Positions 6,782-12,694 of a stretch of DNA of 12,694 bases are shown here, one piece after another. Within the stretch, counting starts at the first letter, position 1; every line of letters starts with the position of its first letter. The DNA comes from Hyphomicrobiales bacterium. GTDB lineage: Bacteria; Pseudomonadota; Alphaproteobacteria; Rhizobiales; Beijerinckiaceae. Both the position numbers and the translations under genes were made by a program. Location of the stretch: NCBI GenBank assembly GCA_015655535.1, contig JAATEW010000113.1, positions 1-12,694 on the forward strand, written 5' to 3'. The notes under the pieces were generated by a model, which had not been told where the DNA came from, made no database searches, and was given only the letters and a program-made list of their open reading frames with translations.

Positions 6782-7118
6782 GGCAAGCCTCTTCCGGGTC
6801 TCCTCGATGCCTTGAAATGGTCACCATGCAAAGGGATTAGGCGCAGGGTTTTCCGGTTGGGCAGGACAGCGCCGCATTCATGAGAGATTTTCCGTCGAAA
6901 CAGAGGCCGGACACCCCAGCGGCTCCGGCCAAGAAAATAATGCGTGACGGCTCCCGCCTCTTATGCCTTAAAAACAAGCTTCGACTTGGTTTTGACCTAG
7001 GTTTCGATGAAGCGGGTGCCGTTTGGGGGGAAGTCGCCGGATTTTTTCAAGTCAGCACCTCGATGCGTTTCCGTCTTGCCGGCAGCGGCATTGTTCCCTT
7101 GCGTAGCCCCATTTGCCG
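6782..7118. other. Divergent intergenic region between nitroreductase and YfhO-like genes
   Basis: About 340 bases without a convincing gene. It must hold promoters for the minus-strand nitroreductase and the plus-strand YfhO-like gene. A perfect 7-bp inverted repeat, GGCCGGA 6905-6911 and TCCGGCC 6924-6930 with a 12-base loop, lies in the middle and has no T-tract on either side. TTGACC at 6992-6997 resembles a plus-strand -35 box, but I see no matching -10 at normal spacing. An imperfect dyad, AAAACAAG 6971-6978 against CTTGGTTTT 6985-6993, sits just before it. No tRNA-like fold or other RNA gene was recognised. Confidence 0.5.
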
Positions 7119-9563
7119 ATGACGCTTCTCGACACAGCCGTATCCCCCGCAGCGCCCCTCACCGGCCGGTTGCAGCCTTCCGCCGAGGCGGCGGCGCGTG
7201 CCCATGCCTGGACGCGGCCTGCGGCCTTGCTCGCAATCGCGAGCCTGTGCGGCCTCGCGGGAGCCGCCTTTGCCTGCTGGCTGGCAACCGGCGCTGTCGT
7301 CCCATGGGATTCCAAAAATCATTTCTATCCCATGTTCCGCTTTCTCGCCGACGCCTTGCAGCACGGCGAAATCCCACTCTGGAATCCGTATCATTTCGCC
7401 GGCCACCCGTCGGCCGCCGATCCGCAATCCTTGATCTTCACGCCGAGCATGGTGCTCTTCGCGCTTGCCGCGCCGCATGCGTCGATGCAGGCCTTCGACG
7501 CGGTCATCCTGTCTCACCTGCTCTTCGGCGGCTTCGGCGTTCTCTGTCTCTTCCACAAGCGCGGCTGGCACCCGGCAGGCGCGGTGCTCGCGGCAATCGT
7601 CTTCATCCTGGGCGGCGTCGCCTCGTCCCGTCTGCAGCACACCGGGATGATCATTTCCTATTCGTTCTTTCCCTGGGCGCTCTGGGCTCTCGATCTTTCT
7701 CTGGAGCGGCGCTCTTATAAATTCGCAGCGCTCTTCGGTCTTTTCGCGTGTCTGATGGCGCTTGGCCGCGATCAGGTCGCCTTCCTTCTGGCCCTGGTTC
7801 TGATCGGCCGCCTGATCTGGCTGACGGCAGCGTCTGGAGATATTCTCGCCTATGTGAAGACCCGCGCCGGCGTGATCGCGCTGATGGGCGCGATCGTGCT
7901 TGTCGTGATGGCCGCACCGACCCTGCTGACGATGCAGTTTCTCGGCACATCGAACCGTCCCGGCATTTCCTATGGCGTCGCCGCCGCGGGTTCGCTCGCG
8001 CCGGTCAATCTCATCACGCTTTTCGCGCCGAATTTCTTCGGCTCGCTCGATTGGGCCTATGATTATTGGGGCCCTGGCTACGAGACCATGGCCGAGGCGG
8101 ATTGGACCGACCGCGCCGTCAATTATCTTTTTATCGGCACCGTTCCGATCCTGCTCTTCGTCTGGCACGGATTGGCGGGCGGACGCATTTTCGCACGCAG
8201 CCTTCGTTTTTGCATCGCGGTGACCCTCGCCATGATGCTCTATGCCGTCGGCCGCGAGACGCCGATCTTCGCCTGGGCCTTCGACTATTTCCCCGGCGTG
8301 TCGCTCTACCGGCGTCCGGCGGATGCGACTTTCGTCGTCAACATCATGCTGGCTTTGACGAGCGGCTATCTTCTGCATCGTTATATCGAAGACGGACTTC
8401 CCTCCATCGCGCGTTTCCGGCCGCGCTGGCTTGGATTTATTCTGCCTGTCGCGGTGGGCGGCGCCGTCGCCGCCTTGTTCGGGCTCGGGCTCGCCTTTTC
8501 GCTGGCGCAGAAACACGCGCTCGTGTCGCTGCGCGAACTTGCAATCAGCGTGGCGCTGATGATTTGCGCGGCCGCGATCCTCGTTCTTTTGCGGTCGCGC
8601 CGCCGCCGCGCGCTCGCAGCCATTCTCCTCGTCGCCGCAACGGGCGCCGAACTGATCTGGCGCGATGCGGCCTCATCGCTCAATGCCGAACCCGCCAGCC
8701 GCTATGGCATCTATGCGCATCTCTCGCCCGGCGACGCCCAGGGCCTCGAAATCCTGCGGCAGGACATCGCCAGCAAAGTCGCCGAGGGCGATCATCCGCG
8801 GATCGAAGTTCTTGGTCTCAGCGGCGCCTGGCAGAATGCCTCCATGGTGCTGAAGTTTGAAAATACGCTCGGCTATAATCCGCTGCGCATTTCCGATTAT
8901 GAGCGCGCGGTGGGGCCCGGCGAGAACGCCGAAGATCCTTATCAGCGGCATTTTCCCGGCACGTTCCGCGGCTATAAATGCATGCTCGCAGCCCTGCTCG
9001 GCCTCGAATATCTCGTGCTCGACCGGCCCTTGACCAATCTGCCGCGGCATTTCCCGAGACCGTCGCGCATCCAACAGCTCTATGTCGGCAATTCCATGTA
9101 TATTTATAAGCTCGGCAAGGGCGCGCCCCGGACCTATGTCGCGACCAAAATCAAGCCCGCCGACAATGAAACCGTCATCGACGAATCCACCCTGCCCAAT
9201 TTCGACGTGTCGAAAGAGGCGCTTATCGATGGGACAAGCCTCGGCGATCTCTCAGCCTCGCTTCTCGATTCGAGCGGCGGCCCGGCGCATACGCAGGCGG
9301 CCATCACGCATTACGCCGATAATGTCGTGACGATCGATGTGACGACCGATCAGCCCGGCGTCGCCGTGTTGCACGATCTCTTTTATCCGGGATGGGAAGC
9401 GCGCGTGGACGGGTTTAAAAAGCCAATCCTGCGAACCAACATTCTCTTCCGAGGCGTCGAAGTTCCGCCGGGCCATCATACGGTCGAATTTTCCTTTCAT
9501 CCTTTATCCATGGCCAATCTGAGCGCCGCCGTCTCCGGGCTATTGCATAAAGATGACGAGTAG
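7119..9563 (+). CDS. YfhO-like polytopic membrane protein (GT-C superfamily type)
   Basis: The 814-residue protein has about 14 hydrophobic segments between residues 35 and 515, then a periplasmic-type domain of about 300 residues. The first outer loop reads PWDSKNHFYP (Asp64) and continues IPLWNPYHFAGHP, the arrangement of YfhO-family proteins, whose GT-C relatives use acidic residues there to bind polyprenyl-phosphate sugars. LYRRPADATFVVN (about 396-409) matches the second family loop. Near the C-terminus LFYPGWEARVDGFKKPI and LFRGVEVPPGHHTVEFSF are the classic YfhO beta-domain ending. Bacillus YfhO is tied to glycosylation of teichoic acids; here a lipid-linked sugar transfer to an envelope component is only inferred. 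Unlike many relatives, no final strong membrane helix follows the beta domain. Start ATG 7119 (TTG 7113 possible; TAG at 7104 limits extension) has no evident Shine-Dalgarno. The 3' end overlaps the next gene by 11 bases. Confidence 0.85.
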   Translation: MTLLDTAVSPAAPLTGRLQPSAEAAARAHAWTRPAALLAIASLCGLAGAAFACWLATGAVVPWDSKNHFYPMFRFLADALQHGEIPLWNPYHFAGHPSAADPQSLIFTPSMVLFALAAPHASMQAFDAVILSHLLFGGFGVLCLFHKRGWHPAGAVLAAIVFILGGVASSRLQHTGMIISYSFFPWALWALDLSLERRSYKFAALFGLFACLMALGRDQVAFLLALVLIGRLIWLTAASGDILAYVKTRAGVIALMGAIVLVVMAAPTLLTMQFLGTSNRPGISYGVAAAGSLAPVNLITLFAPNFFGSLDWAYDYWGPGYETMAEADWTDRAVNYLFIGTVPILLFVWHGLAGGRIFARSLRFCIAVTLAMMLYAVGRETPIFAWAFDYFPGVSLYRRPADATFVVNIMLALTSGYLLHRYIEDGLPSIARFRPRWLGFILPVAVGGAVAALFGLGLAFSLAQKHALVSLRELAISVALMICAAAILVLLRSRRRRALAAILLVAATGAELIWRDAASSLNAEPASRYGIYAHLSPGDAQGLEILRQDIASKVAEGDHPRIEVLGLSGAWQNASMVLKFENTLGYNPLRISDYERAVGPGENAEDPYQRHFPGTFRGYKCMLAALLGLEYLVLDRPLTNLPRHFPRPSRIQQLYVGNSMYIYKLGKGAPRTYVATKIKPADNETVIDESTLPNFDVSKEALIDGTSLGDLSASLLDSSGGPAHTQAAITHYADNVVTIDVTTDQPGVAVLHDLFYPGWEARVDGFKKPILRTNILFRGVEVPPGHHTVEFSFHPLSMANLSAAVSGLLHKDDE

Positions 9564-10536
9564 AGACACAGGGCTTCGCCACCAGCCGTCATCGAGTCTG
9601 ACGTCTTCGCTCATCAACTGGGCTCTGATCCTTCTTCTCAATCTGGCGAGCCTGAGCTCGGCCGCGGCCGATCCCGCCTCTCCCTTCGGAAATCCCAGCG
9701 CTCCAGCGCCAGCGGCGCCGAATACGCGTTTCGGCGCGCCTTTCGACGCGAGCCAAGGCGCCCTTCACCTCACCGCCGTTCTGACAACCAATGACCCACA
9801 GCCGATCCGTGCCGGGCTCAAATGGCGCGTCTTCAACGAAACCCCGGAACAGGACTCGTCACACAAACTCGTCGCCGAATCCTCGGATGCGACGCCGACG
9901 CTTCCCCTGCCCGACGGCGCCTATATCGTTCACGCCGGACTCGGCCTTGCGGGCGTCACCAAACGCGTGGTGATTAACGGACAGGTAATCAGCGAAAAAC
10001 TGGTGCTGAACGCAGGCGGCCTGAGGATCGTCGGACTTTTGGGCGATGTGCCGATCAATCCGACCAAATTATCGATCGCGATCTATGTGCCCGAACGCGG
10101 CAATTCGGAAGCCAAGCTCGTCTTCACCAATGCCAAGGCAGGCGACACCATCGGGCTGCCCGAGGGCAATTATCATGTCGTCTCGACCTTGCTCGACACG
10201 GCGACGAGCGGCAGCGCCAATGCGACCAATTCCGTCGTCGGCGCCGACCTGCGCGTGCAGGCGGGCAAGCTGACCGACACGACTTTGCGCCACCGCGCCG
10301 CCGTCATGACCTTGAAACTCGTCGGCGGACCCGGCGGCGAAGCCATGGCCAATACAGCCTTCACGATCCTGACGCCCGGCGGCGACGTGATCCGCGAATT
10401 GATCGGCGCCTTTCCGTCGCTCGTTCTCGCCGAAGGCGAATATGTCGCCATCGCGCGGCACGACAACAAGACCTATCAAACGAACTTCAAAGTCACGTCG
10501 ACGCTCGATCGCGATGTCGAAGTGATCATGAAATAG
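9553..10536 (+). CDS. Exported protein with three L-x-x-G-x-Y repeats, function unknown
   Basis: I do not recognise this 327-residue product. A positively charged start and hydrophobic stretch LINWALILLLNLASL (about 20-34) lead to SSAAAD, a good signal-peptidase I site after Ala39. A Pro/Ala-rich linker (40-60) follows. The rest is beta-strand-like with three related units: each has a strand pair and then a turn of one pattern, LPLPDGAYIVHA near 117-128, IGLPEGNYHVVS near 200-211 and LVLAEGEYVAIA near 290-301, followed by a strand of alternating polar and hydrophobic residues (KRVVING, ADLRVQAG, TNFKVTS). This recalls carboxypeptidase-regulatory or transthyretin-like beta sandwiches, but no domain can be assigned with certainty. 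Only one cysteine-free chain is seen, so no lipobox. The start ATG 9553 lies inside the 3' end of the YfhO-like gene, so the two are surely co-transcribed and the protein may act with it in the envelope. Confidence 0.8.
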   Translation: MTSRDTGLRHQPSSSLTSSLINWALILLLNLASLSSAAADPASPFGNPSAPAPAAPNTRFGAPFDASQGALHLTAVLTTNDPQPIRAGLKWRVFNETPEQDSSHKLVAESSDATPTLPLPDGAYIVHAGLGLAGVTKRVVINGQVISEKLVLNAGGLRIVGLLGDVPINPTKLSIAIYVPERGNSEAKLVFTNAKAGDTIGLPEGNYHVVSTLLDTATSGSANATNSVVGADLRVQAGKLTDTTLRHRAAVMTLKLVGGPGGEAMANTAFTILTPGGDVIRELIGAFPSLVLAEGEYVAIARHDNKTYQTNFKVTSTLDRDVEVIMK

Positions 10537-10625
10537 TCCCGAAATCATCGTGCAACACGCTCTGGCAACACTTGCAGAGATCGGCTTTGCCAGCGAAACT
10601 GCGCTCTGCCATTCTCGGACCCGCC
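10537..10625 (+). other. Structured leader before the DUF3311/permease genes
   Basis: This 89-base gap holds competing stems: CTGGCAA 10562-10568 with TTGCCAG 10587-10593, CTCTG 10560-10564 with CAGAG 10575-10579, and GCAGAG 10574-10579 with CTCTGC 10604-10609. They cannot all form together. No T-tract terminator for the upstream gene and no clear promoter boxes are visible. Confidence 0.3.
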
Positions 10626-10796
10626 ATGAAATTCCTTCTCCTGCTCATTCCCTGTCTGCTCGCGATTCTGCCGATCGTCTATAATCTGATCGAGCCGCGG
10701 CTTTTCGGCTTTCCGTTTTTCTATTGGTTTCAGATCCTGCTGATCCCGGCGTCGTGCCTGACCATTTACATCTTTCATAAGCAAGCCGGCCGATGA
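10626..10796 (+). CDS. DUF3311 small membrane protein
   Basis: This 56-residue protein has two membrane helices: MKFLLLLIPCLLAILPIVYN and, after LIEPRLFGFPFFYWFQ, a second ending TIYIFHK. The spacing and the EPRLFGFPFFYW segment match DUF3311, a small family typically encoded directly before sodium:solute symporters of the MctP/acetate permease type. It is thought to be an accessory subunit, though its role is unproven. I choose ATG 10626 because it opens directly into the first helix; a TTG at 10572 in frame would add 18 polar residues. The ribosome site is weak (CGGAC). The stop overlaps the permease start as ATGA at 10793-10796. Confidence 0.88.
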   Translation: MKFLLLLIPCLLAILPIVYNLIEPRLFGFPFFYWFQILLIPASCLTIYIFHKQAGR

Positions 10797-12343
10797 TCGA
10801 TCATCTCAACTGGCCGGCTACGCTCGTCTTCATCGGCTTTTTTGGATTGGTGACCGTGCTTGGCTTCTTCGCCGCGCGCTGGAAGATCGCGGATCTCAAC
10901 GATCTCGCGGAATGGGGCCTCGGCGGGCGTCGCTTCGGTCCGGTGATCTCCTGGTTTCTGATCGGCGGCGATCTGTACACTGCCTATACGATCGTCGCGG
11001 TTCCGGCCGTGGTCTATGCGATCGGCTCTTATGGGTTCTTCGCCATACCCTATACGGTTTTGATCTATCCGCTGCTCTATCTGACCTTTCCTCGGCTCTG
11101 GTCGGTCGCGCATCGCAAGAATTACATGACCGCCGCGGATTATGTCTTCGGGCGCTATAATCATCGCGGCCTGGAATTGGCGGTGGCCATCACCGGCCTT
11201 CTCGCCACCATGCCCTATATCGCGCTGCAGCTCGTCGGCATGGAAAAGGTGATCCAGGCGCTTGGCTTCGAAGGGCAAGGCTGGCTGGCGCATCTGCCGC
11301 TCACCATCGCCTTCATTATCCTGGCGCTCTACACTTATACGAGCGGGCTGCGCGCGCCGGCCATGATCTCCTTCGTGAAGGATATCATGATCTACATTTT
11401 CGTCATCGCCGCGATCATCGTCATCCCCGCGGAGCTCGGCGGCTATGGCGCGATTTTCGATGCGGCCGGGACGGTTCTCGACGCGAAGGCTGCGGCTTCC
11501 GGCGGTAAGGTCGCGGCCGGGCTCTTGCTCAGCCCTCAGCAGATGGCGCCCTATGCGACGCTCGCCATCGGCTCGGCCATGGCGCTCTTCATGTATCCGC
11601 ACGCGATGACCGGGCTCTTATGCGCGTCGAGCGCCTCGACGATCCGCAAGAACGCGATCGCTCTGCCCGCCTATTCGGTCCTGCTCTGCTTCATCGCGCT
11701 GATGGGCTATATGGCGCATGCGGCGGGGATCAAAGTCGACAATCCGCAAGACGCGGTCCCGCAGCTTTTCCTGAAAATGTTTCCGGCCTGGTTCGCCGGT
11801 TTCTGTTTCGCGGCGATCGCCATCGGCGCGCTTGTACCCGCCGCCGTGATGTCGATCGGCGCTGCCAATACGTTCACGCGCAATGTCTGGAAACCTTTCG
11901 TCGATCCGGCGATCGGCCCGCGTCAGGAAGCCTCCCTCGCCAAACTGATGTCGCTTGTGGTCAAGGTCGGCGCCCTGGCGGTGATCTTGTTCATGCCGAC
12001 GAAATTCGCGCTCGATCTGCAATTGCTCGGCGGAGTCTGGATGATCCAGATTTTTCCGGCCGTGATCTTCGGGCTCTTCACACGCTGGTTTTCCGGCTGG
12101 AGCCTGTTTACCGGCTGGTCGACAGGCATGATTTTGGGCACCTGGCTCGCCTGGGGCCCTGCGGCCTGGGTGCCGGTACACAAGCTCTTCGATACGGATA
12201 TCTCGATCTATAATGGCTTGATCGCGCTTGCTGCGAATATCGTCGTCGCCGCGGTTCTCGCGGCGCTTCTGCCGAACACGGCGCCGGACGAGACGGAAGC
12301 CGCGGACTACGAAGATGCTGCGGTGAGCAAGGCGACGGCGTAA
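10793..12343 (+). CDS. Sodium:solute symporter (SSS) family, MctP-like monocarboxylate permease
   Basis: The 516-residue protein has the size and about 13 hydrophobic segments of the SSS family. Residues 30-80 read DLAEWGLGGRRFGPVISWFLIGGDLYTAYT, the conserved helix 1-2 region; AMALFMYPHAMTGLLCASSAST (about 263-284) is the family signature around helix 7, where an H-x-x-T/L segment lines the substrate site; AIAIGALVPAAVMSIGAANTFTRNVW (about 343-368) covers helix 8, where SSS proteins coordinate sodium. Together with the DUF3311 gene it matches MctP of Rhizobium leguminosarum, which takes up pyruvate, lactate and alanine; that substrate range is inferred here. A short acidic tail (PDETEAADYEDAA) follows the last helix. 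It overlaps the DUF3311 gene by ATGA without its own Shine-Dalgarno. No MctRS-like sensor-regulator pair is visible in the window. Confidence 0.9.
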   Translation: MIDHLNWPATLVFIGFFGLVTVLGFFAARWKIADLNDLAEWGLGGRRFGPVISWFLIGGDLYTAYTIVAVPAVVYAIGSYGFFAIPYTVLIYPLLYLTFPRLWSVAHRKNYMTAADYVFGRYNHRGLELAVAITGLLATMPYIALQLVGMEKVIQALGFEGQGWLAHLPLTIAFIILALYTYTSGLRAPAMISFVKDIMIYIFVIAAIIVIPAELGGYGAIFDAAGTVLDAKAAASGGKVAAGLLLSPQQMAPYATLAIGSAMALFMYPHAMTGLLCASSASTIRKNAIALPAYSVLLCFIALMGYMAHAAGIKVDNPQDAVPQLFLKMFPAWFAGFCFAAIAIGALVPAAVMSIGAANTFTRNVWKPFVDPAIGPRQEASLAKLMSLVVKVGALAVILFMPTKFALDLQLLGGVWMIQIFPAVIFGLFTRWFSGWSLFTGWSTGMILGTWLAWGPAAWVPVHKLFDTDISIYNGLIALAANIVVAAVLAALLPNTAPDETEAADYEDAAVSKATA

Positions 12344-12361
12344 GTTCTGACGCGAGGATGC

Positions 12362-12694
12362 ATGAAGGATAATGTCGCGGCGAGTGCCAGCAAAGTTCCG
12401 GAAGTCACCATCGCCTTCTGGCTCATCAAAATTCTTGCAACCACTCTCGGAGAGACCGGCGGCGACGCCGTCTCCATGACGATGCAATTAGGCTATGCTC
12501 TCAGCACGGCAATTTTCTTCTCGTTCTTCATCGTCACGGTGGCAGTGCAAATCTCTGCGAAGAGATTTCACTCCTTCCTTTACTGGGCCGTGATCATTGC
12601 GACGATCACAGCCGGCACGACCATGGCGGATTTCGCAGACCGCTCTCTCGGCGTCGGCTACATCGGCGGATCGCTCGCCCTCTTCGCGCTCTTG
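12362..12694 (+). CDS. DUF347 repeat membrane protein (5' part only)
   Basis: An open frame begins at ATG 12362, 18 bases after the permease stop, and runs off the right edge after 111 codons. The sequence shows an internal duplication: FWLIKILATTLGETGGDAVS near residue 19 and YWAVIIATITAGTTMADFAD near residue 74, each a Trp-led helix with a Thr-Thr-x-Gly or Gly-Thr-Thr and a conserved Asp, each followed by LGY or VGYIGG and a hydrophobic stretch. This matches DUF347 (COG4705), polytopic inner-membrane proteins of about 250 residues with no settled function. GAGGA lies a few bases before the ATG, slightly closer than usual. Spacing suggests co-transcription with the permease. Confidence 0.85.
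   Translation, partial: MKDNVAASASKVPEVTIAFWLIKILATTLGETGGDAVSMTMQLGYALSTAIFFSFFIVTVAVQISAKRFHSFLYWAVIIATITAGTTMADFADRSLGVGYIGGSLALFALL

Noticed and set aside
6723..6827. N-terminal extension of the nitroreductase to 6827
   Set aside because: The extra residues do not resemble the family, which starts a few residues before the RRS motif.
6905..6930. GGCCGGA/TCCGGCC inverted repeat as an intrinsic terminator
   Set aside because: The loop is 12 bases, there is no T-run on either strand, and no gene ends nearby; recorded only as a hairpin.
7047..8516. Long open frame (489 codons) on the minus strand
   Set aside because: It mirrors the YfhO-like coding sequence, and its hydrophilic, low-complexity Arg/Glu/Gly/His content is the usual look of an antisense frame.
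10775..12487. Two minus-strand open frames opposite the permease
   Set aside because: Both are charge-rich mirror images of membrane-protein codons; the plus strand encodes a clear sodium:solute symporter.
1..12694. CRISPR arrays, tRNA or rRNA genes, insertion sequences, toxin-antitoxin or defence genes
   Set aside because: No regularly spaced repeats, cloverleaf-like segments, transposase or nuclease motifs were recognised on either strand.

Overview
The window looks like chromosome of a GC-rich alphaproteobacterium. It probably belongs to the Rhizobiales/Hyphomicrobiales, perhaps near Beijerinckiaceae. Grounds are the strong G/C third-position bias, a DUF2336 protein (a mostly alphaproteobacterial family), a DUF3311 + MctP-type permease pair, and at about 6114-6161 a palindromic intergenic repeat of the kind scattered through Rhizobiales genomes. 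The taxon is an inference from memory of these families, not from a search. I found no rRNA, tRNA, CRISPR array, transposase, integrase or phage gene. This reads as metabolic and transport chromosome, not an accessory island.

Left block (1-2654, minus strand): the 5' part of a 3-hydroxyisobutyrate-dehydrogenase-like NAD(P)-dependent oxidoreductase that runs off the left edge, then an AraJ/YdhP-type MFS exporter, then a LysR-type regulator. The LysR gene diverges from a three-gene plus-strand operon (2742-4482): CidA/LrgA-family membrane protein, LrgB-family membrane protein, and a flavin-reductase-like split-barrel protein. Consecutive genes in this operon overlap by ATGA. A LysR regulator facing a cidA/lrgB pair is a known arrangement, and an AT-rich dyad in the 87-bp divergent region is the natural operator candidate.

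Middle block (4493-6781, minus strand): a DUF2336 repeat-type protein of 453 residues, an intergenic palindromic repeat whose edge supplies the stop codon of the next gene, and a YdjA-type nitroreductase. The nitroreductase start overlaps by ATGA a possible 20-codon leader peptide that has the only good Shine-Dalgarno sequence nearby. Positions 6782-7118 form a divergent intergenic region with one hairpin and no convincing gene.

Right block (7119-12694, plus strand): a YfhO-like polytopic GT-C-type membrane protein of 814 residues, overlapped by a gene for an exported protein with three L-x-x-G-x-Y repeats. These are followed by DUF3311 and an MctP-like sodium:monocarboxylate symporter (ATGA overlap), then the start of a DUF347 membrane protein running off the right edge.

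Nothing here is plainly a new defence or mobile system. The least explained items are the YfhO/exported-repeat-protein pair, the flavin-reductase-like protein coupled to CidA/LrgB, and the possible nitroreductase leader peptide.
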